DNA from: Acidobacteriota bacterium
Lineage (GTDB): Bacteria > Acidobacteriota > Terriglobia > Terriglobales > Acidobacteriaceae
Direction: 5' to 3'
Length of the DNA: 13,815 nt
Assembly (NCBI GenBank): GCA_021801945.1
Contig: JAKABE010000041.1
Coordinates: 1-13,815 of the forward strand
This document shows, piece by piece, positions 5,683-13,806 of this stretch. A program made the translations under genes and the position numbers. The notes under the pieces were generated by a model. That model was not told the DNA's origin. It made no database searches and was given only the letters and a program-made list of their open reading frames with translations. The first letter of the stretch is position 1. Each line of letters opens with the position of its first letter.

Positions 5683-6902
5683 TGAGCGATCGCGCGGGAG
5701 GGCCTGTCCTCGAGCTGCCGGCCTCGGAAAGCACGTCAGCCCGGCACATGATCTTAAACATGGGCCCGCAGCATCCGGCGACCCACGGTGTACTGCGGCT
5801 GTTAGTTGAGATCGACGGCGAAATCATCGTCCGTGTTCTGCCACAGATCGGATATCTGCACACCGGCATCGAGAAGACATGCGAGGCCAAGTTCTATCAG
5901 CAGGTGGTACCGCTGACCGACCGGATCAACTATCTCGATCCCCTCTCCAACAACCTGTGTTACTGCCTGGCGGTGGAAAAGCTTTTGGGGCTGGAGATTC
6001 CCGAGCGGGCACAATGGATTCGCGTTCTGCTCACCGAATTGAGCCGCCTGAACTCCCACCTCATCTGGCTGGGCACACACGCGATGGACATCGGGGCGCT
6101 CACCGTCTTTCTGTACACCTTCCGGGAGCGCGAAGAAATTCTAAGGCTTTTTGAGGACGTAGCCGGCCAGCGCATGATGACCAGTTACTTCCGCATCGGC
6201 GGCCTCTCCATGGAGCCGCCTCTGGACTTCCTGGACCGCGTGCAGAACTTCATTCTCACATTTCCCGCGAAGATCGACGAATACTCCAACCTGCTCACGG
6301 GCAATCCGATCTTCATGAACCGCTTGAAGGGCGTGGGCTATCTCTCAGCAGCCGATGCGATTGCGCTGGGTGTAACCGGTCCTCCATTGCGCGCCTCGGG
6401 CGTGGATTTCGACCTGCGCCGGGACATGCCCTACTCCAGCTACGAGAAGTTTCAGTTCCAGGTGCCAGTCTCTACGGATGGGGATTGCTGGGCACGCTAT
6501 CTGGTCCGGCTCATCGAGATGCGCGAGAGCGTGAAGATCATCCAGCAGGCATTGGACGGAATGCCCGAGGGTCCGGTCAAGGCCGACGCTCCCAAGATCG
6601 TGCTTCCCGACCGCGAGAAGATGAAAACGCAGATGGAGGCGCTGATCCATCACTTCAAGATTGTGACGGAAGGCTTTAGCGTTCCGGCCGGCGAAGTTTA
6701 CCAGGGCATCGAATGCGGGCACGGACAAATAGGCTATTACGTGGTGTCCGACGGCACCGCCAAGCCGTACCGTGTGCACATGCGTTATCCGTCATTTGCC
6801 ACGCTACAGGCGGTTGAGACCATGGCCAAAGGCCGACTGATTGCCGATCTGGTAGCAGTGATTGGCTCCATTGACATTGTGCTCGGGGAAATCGACAGGT
6901 AG
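5682..6902 (+). CDS. nuoD: NADH-quinone oxidoreductase subunit D
   Basis: NuoD is the 49-kDa-type subunit related to the large subunit of NiFe hydrogenases and forms much of the quinone cavity with NuoB. The 406-residue product carries NMGPQHPATHGVLR (26-39), whose two histidines lie at the quinone headgroup site. GYLHTGIEK (57-65), LTDRINYLDPLSNN (78-91) and the conserved terminus IDIVLGEIDR are also present. ATG at 5682 is chosen over the upstream in-frame start at 5631 because GGTGGAGGGA lies nine bases before it and the longer version would run deep into nuoC. The stop is followed after 14 bases by an unknown gene in the same operon. All family landmarks look intact. Confidence 0.97.
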   Translation: MSDRAGGPVLELPASESTSARHMILNMGPQHPATHGVLRLLVEIDGEIIVRVLPQIGYLHTGIEKTCEAKFYQQVVPLTDRINYLDPLSNNLCYCLAVEKLLGLEIPERAQWIRVLLTELSRLNSHLIWLGTHAMDIGALTVFLYTFREREEILRLFEDVAGQRMMTSYFRIGGLSMEPPLDFLDRVQNFILTFPAKIDEYSNLLTGNPIFMNRLKGVGYLSAADAIALGVTGPPLRASGVDFDLRRDMPYSSYEKFQFQVPVSTDGDCWARYLVRLIEMRESVKIIQQALDGMPEGPVKADAPKIVLPDREKMKTQMEALIHHFKIVTEGFSVPAGEVYQGIECGHGQIGYYVVSDGTAKPYRVHMRYPSFATLQAVETMAKGRLIADLVAVIGSIDIVLGEIDR

Positions 6903-6916
6903 ACCCGGAGGAATAC

Positions 6917-7396
6917 GTGCCAGATTACGCGAAGTTGGCGGCCGAAGCCAAGGCGAGCAGGAGCAGGGTTCAGTTGCAGGCCGAAGCGCTTCGGGAGCGG
7001 GAGGTTGACTTCGAGTCGTTCTTTCATCGCGTACGCACGCAGATCGCGCAGGAATTGGAAGGCGCCAATCTGGCGCTGAAAGGGCAGGGCGAGCCGGAGC
7101 TCTACTTTGTGCATGGCTGGCCTGAGGGTGTGGTTATTGAGCTCAGTGATGGCCAAATCCGAAGCTGCAAAGCGGCCCTGGACATGGAGGGTTCGAAAAT
7201 CGCGGCGGAACTGCGCGCAGAAGCTGATACGCGCGGATTCGTCAAAGTGCAAAAGCTTGGTTTCTTCTTGATCAACGGCGATTGGGGCGTAAGGGCTTTT
7301 GAGGAGGGCTCTATCATCGAAGCTGAGGCCGGAATGGGGCCGTCGAAGGTTGCCGAAACGATAGTTGCGGCAGCAGTCCGGGGGCGGTTTGAGTGA
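6917..7396 (+). CDS. Hypothetical protein in the nuo operon (between nuoD and nuoE)
   Basis: This 159-residue protein starts at GTG 6917 with GGAGGAA just upstream. No known complex I subunit matches it. The first 60 residues are charged and probably helical (KLAAEAKASRSRVQLQAEAL, then an EREVDFESFFHRVR helix). The rest looks mixed alpha/beta, with LYFVHGWPEGVVIELSDG, FVKVQKLGFFLINGDWGVR and a closing VAETIVAAAVRGRFE. There is a single cysteine, so iron-sulfur binding is unlikely, and no membrane helix or signal peptide. It lies in phase with the operon: 14 bp after nuoD and overlapping the next unknown gene by 8 bp. This position suggests an accessory, regulatory or assembly role in complex I, but function is not established from the sequence. 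Confidence 0.8.
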   Translation: MPDYAKLAAEAKASRSRVQLQAEALREREVDFESFFHRVRTQIAQELEGANLALKGQGEPELYFVHGWPEGVVIELSDGQIRSCKAALDMEGSKIAAELRAEADTRGFVKVQKLGFFLINGDWGVRAFEEGSIIEAEAGMGPSKVAETIVAAAVRGRFE

Positions 7397-7715
7397 GCTT
7401 GCCTCATCCGTTCACGCAGAGTTGTGGGTTTCGCTCGCTTCCCTGCTGCGCAGCTATACAGCGGCTCACGGCCTGAACGGTAACCGGCAGGTGACGATTG
7501 AACTGGGTGAAGAACGGATTCTGGCGCGTCACGGGGAACAGTGGCTCGACCTCAAACGCAACGGCGCAACCGTAAGCTGGAAGCGCGAGGATGGAAGCGC
7601 AGGAATGCTGGAACTAACGGAAGCCGGAAGATTGCGCGGCCCGGTCGGTGAGCAGGAGATGGATCTGGCCGCCGAAGCCTGGGCGCGGGAATTGATGCGG
7701 GAGCCGAATCTATGA
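7389..7715 (+). CDS. Second hypothetical protein in the nuo operon (between nuoD and nuoE)
   Basis: The likely product is 108 residues from TTG at 7389; the same frame is open to another TTG at 7365, deeper in the previous gene. The start TTGAGTGA overlaps the upstream stop, with GGGGGCGG just before it. The protein is small, soluble and without cysteine. An N-terminal helix (HAELWVSLASLLRSYTAAHG) is followed by strand-like segments (RQVTIELGEERILARHG, WLDLKRNGATVSWKRE) and a C-terminal helix ending DLAAEAWARELM. Its stop overlaps the nuoE ATG (ATGA). It may work with the preceding protein, since both are coupled to nuoE. No function can be assigned. Confidence 0.75.
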   Translation: MSELASSVHAELWVSLASLLRSYTAAHGLNGNRQVTIELGEERILARHGEQWLDLKRNGATVSWKREDGSAGMLELTEAGRLRGPVGEQEMDLAAEAWARELMREPNL

Positions 7716-8248
7716 GCCCCAAGGAATCCAATACGGAAGCTTTATCTCTTTTTTCGCCGCAACTGGCGGCGCGCTTTGACGCCCTGGTGGAAAAGTACCC
7801 GGTCCGCCGCTCTGCCCTGGTTCCCATGCTGCTCTATGCGCAGGACGAGGTTGGTTATCTCTCGGACGCGGTAATCGCCGAGGTGGCGCGCCGCATCGGC
7901 ATCACCGAGCTGGATGTGCGCAACGTCGCCAGTTACTACTCCCTGCTGCGCTTCAAGCCCGCCGGCCGCTACAACATCCAGGTCTGCACCAACATTGCCT
8001 GCATGTTGCGCGGCGCCTACGATCTTTTCGAGCGTTTCCAGGAGGAACTGGGGATCGGTCACAAAGGCATCACGGCAGATGGACTCTTTTCCCTTGAAGA
8101 AGTCGAGTGCATCGGAGCCTGCTCGTGGGCGCCGGCGATTCAGGTCAACTACGACTTTCACGACGAACTGAAGCCCGAACTGGTTCCTGGCATCCTTGAC
8201 GGCTATCGCGGACAAGCGAAAGCGGAAGGGAAGGTCAATCATGCCTAG
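7712..8248 (+). CDS. nuoE: NADH-quinone oxidoreductase subunit E, [2Fe-2S] thioredoxin-like
   Basis: NuoE is the 24-kDa-type subunit of the NADH-oxidising module and holds the [2Fe-2S] cluster N1a. The 178-residue product contains the four expected ligands: Cys92 and Cys97 in VCTNIACMLRG, and Cys133 and Cys137 in VECIGACSWAP. The N-terminal helical region includes PMLLYAQDEVGYLS and NVASYYSLL, as usual for the family. The ATG at 7712 overlaps the stop of the preceding hypothetical gene by 4 bp. The last codons overlap the nuoF start by 8 bp. It lacks any fusion, and its length is normal. Confidence 0.97.
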   Translation: MSPKESNTEALSLFSPQLAARFDALVEKYPVRRSALVPMLLYAQDEVGYLSDAVIAEVARRIGITELDVRNVASYYSLLRFKPAGRYNIQVCTNIACMLRGAYDLFERFQEELGIGHKGITADGLFSLEEVECIGACSWAPAIQVNYDFHDELKPELVPGILDGYRGQAKAEGKVNHA

Positions 8249-9557
8249 GCTGGTCTCCCATCCCGACGAAGTGAAGATTGTTTCGCGCCGCTTTGGCATG
8301 GGCGCGGCCGACATCGACCGCTACATCGAACTGGGCGGCTACCAGTCGGCAAAGAAGTGCCTCGAACAGGGGCCGGACTGGATCATTGCCGAGATGAAGG
8401 CCTCCAACCTGCGCGGGCGCGGCGGCGCAGGCTTCCCGACGGGCATGAAATGGTCCTTCGTCCCCAAGCAATCTCCCAAGCCCAAGTACATTCTGGTCAA
8501 CGGGGACGAGAGCGAGCCGGGCACCTGCAAAGACCATTTGATCTTCCTTCACGATCCGCACTCGGTGATTGAGGGTGCGCTCATTGCGGGCCTCGCGGTG
8601 GGCGCCAAGCTGGGCTTCATTTACCTGCGCGGCGAGTACCGCTATCTGCTGAACATCGTGGAGAAGGCCGTCGCCGACGCCTACGCCAAAGGCTTCCTCG
8701 GCAAGAACATCTTCGGATCCGGCGTCGAGTTCGAGGTCATCACCCAAACCGGCGCGGGCGCCTACGAGGTGGGCGAGGAATCGGCGCTCATGGAGTCGCT
8801 CGAGGGCAAGCGCGGCGTTCCGCGCATCCGCCCGCCGTTTCCCGCTGTGGTCGGCCTCTATGGCGGTCCCACGGTCATCAATAACGCCGAGACCATTGCC
8901 TCCGTGCCCCATGTAATCGCAATGGGCGCCGAGGCTTACGCCGCCACGGGTACGCCGCGCAACGGCGGCACGCGCCTGTTCTGCCTGAGCGGTCACGTGG
9001 AGCGCCCCGGCGTCTACGAGCTGCCCATGGGCTACAGCCTGAAGAAAATGATCTATGAGGTAGCCGGCGGGATTCGCGGGGGGCGCAAATTGAAGGCTGT
9101 GGTCCCGGGCGGTTCGTCCACGCCCGTGCTACTGCCCGAAGAGATCGAGACCTTGGGGATGGACTTCGATCAGGTGGGCAAGGCCGGCTCCATGCTCGGG
9201 TCCGGCGGCGTGGTGGCCATCGACGACCAGACCTGTATGGTGGAGTTCGCGTTGCGCACCATCAGCTTCTACCAGCACGAGAGTTGCGGCTGGTGCATTC
9301 CCTGCCGCGAAGGCACCGACTGGCTCAAGAAGACGCTCACGCGCTTCCACGCGGGCTTCGGTAAGATAGAGGACATTGACAACATCCGGTATCTGGCCGA
9401 GAACATGCTGGGCCGCACCTTCTGCCCGCTGGGCGACGCCGCGGCGATGCCTACGGCCGCGTTCGTCAAGAAATTTCGCAAGGAGTTTGAGGATCATTTA
9501 AATGGCAAGCGCTGCCCGTATGCGCGAGAGGGCGTGCCACAGCTAACAGTGGTGTAG
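8241..9557 (+). CDS. nuoF: NADH-quinone oxidoreductase subunit F, NADH/FMN-binding
   Basis: NuoF is the 51-kDa-type subunit that oxidises NADH, passes electrons to FMN and then to the [4Fe-4S] cluster N3. The 438-residue product has the glycine-rich NADH/FMN loop GRGGAGFPTGMKWSF (59-73), the FMN-site NGDESEPGTCKDH (87-99), and EVGEESALMESLEG (176-189). The four cluster ligands are Cys349, Cys352 and Cys355 in ESCGWCIPCREGT, and Cys395 in RTFCPLGDAA. ATG at 8241 is chosen because GGAAGGGAAGG lies just upstream and MPRLVSHPDE is a typical start; an earlier in-frame start at 8196 lies well inside nuoE. The gene overlaps the nuoE stop by 8 bp. Confidence 0.97.
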   Translation: MPRLVSHPDEVKIVSRRFGMGAADIDRYIELGGYQSAKKCLEQGPDWIIAEMKASNLRGRGGAGFPTGMKWSFVPKQSPKPKYILVNGDESEPGTCKDHLIFLHDPHSVIEGALIAGLAVGAKLGFIYLRGEYRYLLNIVEKAVADAYAKGFLGKNIFGSGVEFEVITQTGAGAYEVGEESALMESLEGKRGVPRIRPPFPAVVGLYGGPTVINNAETIASVPHVIAMGAEAYAATGTPRNGGTRLFCLSGHVERPGVYELPMGYSLKKMIYEVAGGIRGGRKLKAVVPGGSSTPVLLPEEIETLGMDFDQVGKAGSMLGSGGVVAIDDQTCMVEFALRTISFYQHESCGWCIPCREGTDWLKKTLTRFHAGFGKIEDIDNIRYLAENMLGRTFCPLGDAAAMPTAAFVKKFRKEFEDHLNGKRCPYAREGVPQLTVV

Positions 9558-9651
9558 TTAACCAAGGAAAGATCGACGCTTTGCAGGGCACGGCTTCAGC
9601 CGTGCCGAACAGCCAGAGTGATTTGACCGGGGCGCTGGCCCCTGAGGGAAA
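9558..9651. repeat. nuoF-nuoG spacer with two GC-rich palindromes
   Basis: This 94-bp spacer interrupts an otherwise tightly packed operon. It holds a perfect 8-bp stem, GGCACGGC (9587-9594) with GCCGTGCC (9599-9606) and TTCA loop, then GGGGC (9629-9633) with GCCCC (9638-9642) and GCTG loop. There is no T-run, so read-through is expected. The sequence resembles short palindromic intergenic repeats I associate with Acidobacteriota. It may be a REP-like insertion or affect mRNA stability. The final TGAGGGAAA provides the nuoG ribosome binding site. Confidence 0.55.
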
Positions 9652-11976
9652 ATGCCCGACGTAACCTTTACAGTCGACGGAAAGAAGATCACAGCGCCCG
9701 CGGGGACGCTGCTCATCGACGCCTGCCGCAGGGCGGGCATTGAGATTCCCGCATTCTGCTACTATCCCGGCCTGAGCTTGCAAGCCGCCTGCCGCATGTG
9801 CCTCGTACGCCAGGAAAAAGTGCCCAAGCTGCAGACTGCCTGCACTACCCAGGTGGCCGAGGGTCAGGTCTTCTACACCGATACGCCGGAGATCGTGCAA
9901 TCGCGCAAGGCCATGCTCGAACTCGTGCTTGGCAACCATCCTCTCGACTGCCCCGTCTGCGACGCGGGCGGCGAGTGCGAGCTGCAGGACATGACCTTCA
10001 AGTACGGCGCCGGCGAGAGCCTCTATGCGGAAGCCAAGAATCACCGCGACGAGCAACAGTGGTCGCCGGCCGTCTTTTATGATCGTCCGCGCTGCATTCT
10101 CTGTTACCGCTGCGTGCGCGTCTGCGGCGAAGGCATGGACGTGTGGGCGCTGGGCATCCAGAACCGCGGCTCGAACTCGGTCATCGTGCCCAATGACGGC
10201 GACCAGCTCGACTGCGAGCAGTGCGGGATGTGCATCGACGTTTGCCCCGTCGGCGCGCTGACGAGCGGCGCCTACCGCTACAAGACGCGCCCCTGGGAGA
10301 TGAACCACGTCTCCACCGTTTGCACGCATTGCGGCGACGGCTGCAAAGTCACCTTGGGTGTGCGCCAGACACAAGACGGCGCCAGGATTATTCGCTCTGA
10401 CAACCGCGACAAGAGCGGCATCAACGGCGACTTTCTCTGCGCCAAGGGCCGTTTCGGCTTTGATTTCGTCAACAGCGAGGAACGGCTGACCACTCCGCTC
10501 GTGCGCAACGCGCAGGGCAAACTGGAAGCCGCTACCTGGGAGCACGCGCTGCGGGTGGCGGCCGCGAAGCTCAAGGAGATTCGCGACACGCGCGGCGGAG
10601 AAGCCATCGGCGTCATCGGCTCCAACCGCAATACCAACGAAGAGAACTACCTGCTGCAAAAATTCGCGCGCACGGTTCTGGGCACCAACAACATCGACCA
10701 CGAGCGCACGACCGACTATGCGGCCTTTGCCCGCGCCCTGGCCGGGCACCGGGACAAGACCGCCAGCCTGCGCGAGATTGCATTTGCTCCGGCCATCCTG
10801 CTGGTGGGCGGCAACCCGACCGAGGAGCATCCGATGCTGGCCTGGGCGCTGCGCACGGATGCGCGCCTGAGCAAGGCCCGGCTCTACGTCGCCAATGACA
10901 AGTCCATCAAGCTCGTTCGCCAGGCAACGGCCACGCAGAAGATTCCCGCCGGCGGTTACGCCAGCCTGATCGGCTTCCTCGAAGCCGGATCGTCCGCCTT
11001 CGCCAAGGGCATCCTCGCCGAGGAGTCGCTGGTCATCGTCTTTGGCGAAGAGCTGCGCGGCGCGGATGTTGAGGGCCTTGTCGCCTGGGGCCTGAAGCGC
11101 GGGAACGTCCGTTTTGCCGATCTCGGCGACCACGCGAACTCGCGCGGCGCAGCCGATATGGGACTGTTTCCTGATCTGCTGCCTGGCTACGTCCCAGTCA
11201 CCGCGCCCGGGGCTTTCGCTGAATATCCGAACCTGTCCGCCGTGTCCGGCAAGGCTCTGCCAGAGATGTTTGAGGCCGCGGGCAGGAACGAATTGGGCGC
11301 ACTGCTCATTGCCGGAGCCAATCCGGTTCCGCGGTTGAAGCCTGACCTCGCCGCCCTCCAGCAAACCTTCATCATCGTCCAAGATCTCTTTCTCACCGAG
11401 ACCGCGGCGCTCGCCGATGTGGTTTTTCCGGCCGCGAGCCTCTACGAAAAGTCGGGCACGGTTACCAATACATATGGCGACCTGCAAATAGTGGCCAAGG
11501 CAGCCGACCGCCCTGGCGTCAAGCCCGACTTTGAGATTCTGGTGCGGCTGGCCGACGCCATGGGCGCGGACGTGAAGGCCTTGGTTCCATTTGGTAAAGG
11601 CGGCGTCAGCGCCGATCTGGGGCAGTCGCGGGGTGTGCAGGCGGGCGAGGCCGACCGCCATTCGGTCTGGCTTGAGGCTCGCGGGTTGGAGCCCCGACTA
11701 AGCCCCTTTGATCCTTTTGCTGTGCTCGACGAGATCGAGCGACTGGTCCCCGGCTATACGCTGGACCGGATGAATCTCTTTGGCGGTAACGATGTACGCA
11801 CAGAGCCAGGGTCCGGCCCCGGATTTGTACCGGTCTCGGCCCTGGCTGGGGCAGAACTTATCGTTCCGGCGCACGATACCTTATTTACCTCCGCGGCGCT
11901 GGGCCGCTACTGTCGCGGATTGAATGATCTTGAGCGGCATCAGCAGCACGAACCCGCGGAGGTGGCGGCGGATTGA
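9652..11976 (+). CDS. nuoG: NADH-quinone oxidoreductase subunit G, multi-cluster
   Basis: NuoG is the 75-kDa-type subunit that relays electrons from the NADH module along a chain of iron-sulfur clusters. The 774-residue protein begins with a [2Fe-2S] ferredoxin domain (Cys36, Cys47, Cys50, Cys64). It then has the His-Cys3 [4Fe-4S] motif HPLDCPVCDAGGEC (His96, Cys100, Cys103, Cys109). Two ferredoxin motifs follow, CILCYRCVRVC (148-158) and CEQCGMCIDVCP (188-199). A further CTHCGDGC (224-231) with Cys263 forms the ligand set of the extra cluster N7, found only in some bacteria. The remaining 500 residues have the molybdopterin-oxidoreductase fold, without a sign of molybdenum use. ATG 9652 has GAGGG upstream. 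The product looks complete. Confidence 0.96.
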   Translation: MPDVTFTVDGKKITAPAGTLLIDACRRAGIEIPAFCYYPGLSLQAACRMCLVRQEKVPKLQTACTTQVAEGQVFYTDTPEIVQSRKAMLELVLGNHPLDCPVCDAGGECELQDMTFKYGAGESLYAEAKNHRDEQQWSPAVFYDRPRCILCYRCVRVCGEGMDVWALGIQNRGSNSVIVPNDGDQLDCEQCGMCIDVCPVGALTSGAYRYKTRPWEMNHVSTVCTHCGDGCKVTLGVRQTQDGARIIRSDNRDKSGINGDFLCAKGRFGFDFVNSEERLTTPLVRNAQGKLEAATWEHALRVAAAKLKEIRDTRGGEAIGVIGSNRNTNEENYLLQKFARTVLGTNNIDHERTTDYAAFARALAGHRDKTASLREIAFAPAILLVGGNPTEEHPMLAWALRTDARLSKARLYVANDKSIKLVRQATATQKIPAGGYASLIGFLEAGSSAFAKGILAEESLVIVFGEELRGADVEGLVAWGLKRGNVRFADLGDHANSRGAADMGLFPDLLPGYVPVTAPGAFAEYPNLSAVSGKALPEMFEAAGRNELGALLIAGANPVPRLKPDLAALQQTFIIVQDLFLTETAALADVVFPAASLYEKSGTVTNTYGDLQIVAKAADRPGVKPDFEILVRLADAMGADVKALVPFGKGGVSADLGQSRGVQAGEADRHSVWLEARGLEPRLSPFDPFAVLDEIERLVPGYTLDRMNLFGGNDVRTEPGSGPGFVPVSALAGAELIVPAHDTLFTSAALGRYCRGLNDLERHQQHEPAEVAAD

Positions 11977-12028
11977 GTGCGTAACATACCGCCCCGCGAA
12001 CTTGCTGACTCGCTAAGTTGCTGCTCGA

Positions 12029-13087
12029 ATGAGGCTGAACGTGACATTACTTGCTTTTTTTCTGTGGAGCCTGCTCAAGATCATCGTAGTCACGGTGGTG
12101 CTGCTGTTGGGCGTGGCTTACACCGTGCTGCTGGAGCGCAAGGTGGTGGGCCGCATTCAGAATCGCTGGGGCCCCAGCCGGGTTGGCCCGTTTGGGCTCC
12201 TGCAACCGCTGGTCGATGGCGCCAAATCCTTCCTCAAGGAAGATCTGATTCCTACGGGCGTTTATCGGCCGCTCTACCTGCTGGCGCCCATCATCTCCTT
12301 TGGCTGCGCGGTCATCTCGATCGCGGTCGTACCTTTTGGCGAGTCTGGCTTCGGACCGCACGGTCTGGATCTTTTTGAAATCTCCAATGTCAACATCGGT
12401 CTGCTTGTCATCCTGGGCGTTACTTCGATCGGCGTCTATGGCATCGCTCTGGCCGGTTGGTCATCGAACAACAAATATTCTCTTCTCGGCGCGCTGCGCT
12501 CCTCGGCACAGTTGATCAGCTACGAACTTGCCCTTGGCCTTTCTCTGGTGGGTGTGGTACTGCGCGCGGGATCGTTCAATCTGCGAGTGATTGTTGAGCA
12601 GCAGGCCACCAAGGGCATCGCCACATGGAATGTCTTCGGCGGCTTCCAGATCCTGGCATTCTTCATCTACCTGATGGCCGCCTACGCTGAAACCAACCGC
12701 TCGCCCTTCGACCTGCCCGAGGCGGAAAGCGAGCTTACCGGCGGCTACCACACCGAGTACAGCTCCATGAAATTCGCCATGTTCTTCATGGCCGAGTACG
12801 CCAACATGATCACCGTGGGCTGCGTGGCGACGCTGCTTTTCTTTGGCGGCTGGACGAGCCCCTTCGGCGACCTCATTCCGCCGCCCCAGAACGTTTTCGT
12901 CCATGCTCTGGTGCCCATATTCTGGTTTGCAGCAAAGGTCTTTTGTTTTCTCTTTCTGTACATCTGGGTGCGGGGGACTTTGCCTCGCTTCCGTTACGAT
13001 CAGTTGATGAACTTCGGATGGCGGGTGCTTATGCCGCTCGCCATCCTCAATATTGTGGGGACAAGCCTTTGGCTTGCGTATCGCTGA
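12029..13087 (+). CDS. nuoH: NADH-quinone oxidoreductase subunit H
   Basis: NuoH (ND1-type) is a membrane subunit of complex I that contributes the quinone entry site and couples quinone reduction to proton movement. The 352-residue product has about eight hydrophobic segments and the conserved loops ERKVVGRIQNRWGPSRVGP (36-54), AETNRSPFDLPEAESEL (220-236) and EYSSMKFAMFFMAEYANM (243-260), which hold the acidic residues typical of the family. ATG 12029 is given; GTG at 12041 in the same frame has GAGG six bases before it and may be the true start, removing four residues. It begins 52 bp after nuoG. It is followed by a 191-bp gap and nuoJ, with no nuoI between, although nuoI normally follows nuoH. 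Confidence 0.96.
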   Translation: MRLNVTLLAFFLWSLLKIIVVTVVLLLGVAYTVLLERKVVGRIQNRWGPSRVGPFGLLQPLVDGAKSFLKEDLIPTGVYRPLYLLAPIISFGCAVISIAVVPFGESGFGPHGLDLFEISNVNIGLLVILGVTSIGVYGIALAGWSSNNKYSLLGALRSSAQLISYELALGLSLVGVVLRAGSFNLRVIVEQQATKGIATWNVFGGFQILAFFIYLMAAYAETNRSPFDLPEAESELTGGYHTEYSSMKFAMFFMAEYANMITVGCVATLLFFGGWTSPFGDLIPPPQNVFVHALVPIFWFAAKVFCFLFLYIWVRGTLPRFRYDQLMNFGWRVLMPLAILNIVGTSLWLAYR

Positions 13088-13278
13088 CAAATTTCCCCTG
13101 GGCCGCAGAATCGGGCCCTTGGGGCACCCGTAACATCACGCCTCGCAAGCAGAGATTTTGCGCTGCGTTCGTTTACAATGAGGAATTGCGCAAGGGTCTG
13201 ATCGACTGACCCAATCGTCCTTCCCCCTAACTGACCGGTTTGTTCGACGACCGGCTCCAGCCCGTAAGTGGCGGAACG
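13088..13278. other. Gap between nuoH and nuoJ where nuoI is expected
   Basis: No coding sequence or CxxCxxCxxxCP ferredoxin motif is visible in any frame here. A hairpin, CCCC-T-GGGCC (13095-13104) with GGCCC-TT-GGGG (13114-13124), lies just after the nuoH stop and lacks a T-run. A TACAAT hexamer at 13174-13179 resembles a -10 box but no matching -35 was found. The gap is long for this operon. Confidence 0.5.
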
Positions 13279-13806
13279 ATGCATCTGATTCTGTTTTTCC
13301 TTTTTGCCGGATTCTGCCTCGCCGGAGCGATTAATCTCCTTCTCCAGAGCCATCCCATTAACAGCGCTTTGTCGCTGATCGTGGTGATGACCTCGCTGGC
13401 GGTCCTTTACCTCCTGCTCGGCGCGGAGTTCCTGGCGGTTGCGCAGATCATTGTCTACTCCGGCGCCATCATGGTCCTGTTCACGTTCGTGGTGATGCTG
13501 CTCAACGCCGGGCGCGAGGAGCGCACGTTGGGCAGCCGCGCCGCGCGCATCGTTGGCTTTCCCGCCGTTGTCGTCATCCTGGCGGTGCTGGCTACCCTCA
13601 TTCTGCGTGCGCGCGGCCTGGGCACAGCCGCATTGAACCAGGGCATCACCTCGACGCAGGATCTCAGCCGCGTCCTCTTCCACGCGCTGCTCTTGCCCTT
13701 TGAAGTCACTTCGGTGCTCGTGCTCATCGCCATTCTCGGCGCCGTGGTTCTGGCCCGCCGCGACGAGGAGCCCGCCGGTAACCCGGAAAGGACGGCCACT
13801 GAATGA
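13279..13806 (+). CDS. nuoJ: NADH-quinone oxidoreductase subunit J
   Basis: NuoJ (ND6-type) is a membrane subunit of complex I whose third helix changes shape during coupling. The 175-residue product has five hydrophobic segments at about 2-20, 30-47, 52-76, 92-110 and 137-159. It shows the family core AQIIVYSGAIMVLFTFVVML (55-74) and the C-terminal LLLPFEVTSVLVLIAILGAV (137-156). ATG 13279 is preferred over an upstream in-frame TTG at 13240 because the protein then starts directly with the first helix; GGCGGAA lies just before it. The stop overlaps the next start (ATGA), as expected for nuoJ-nuoK. Confidence 0.95.
   Translation: MHLILFFLFAGFCLAGAINLLLQSHPINSALSLIVVMTSLAVLYLLLGAEFLAVAQIIVYSGAIMVLFTFVVMLLNAGREERTLGSRAARIVGFPAVVVILAVLATLILRARGLGTAALNQGITSTQDLSRVLFHALLLPFEVTSVLVLIAILGAVVLARRDEEPAGNPERTATE

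Noticed and set aside
9466..11661. A 731-codon open frame on the minus strand opposite nuoG
   Set aside because: It lies antisense to a nuoG with all iron-sulfur motifs intact. GC-rich codon bias often leaves such antisense frames open, and the product lacks recognisable domains.
11977..12378. A 133-codon plus-strand frame starting right after nuoG
   Set aside because: It overlaps nuoH in another frame; nuoH has clear family signatures throughout this stretch.
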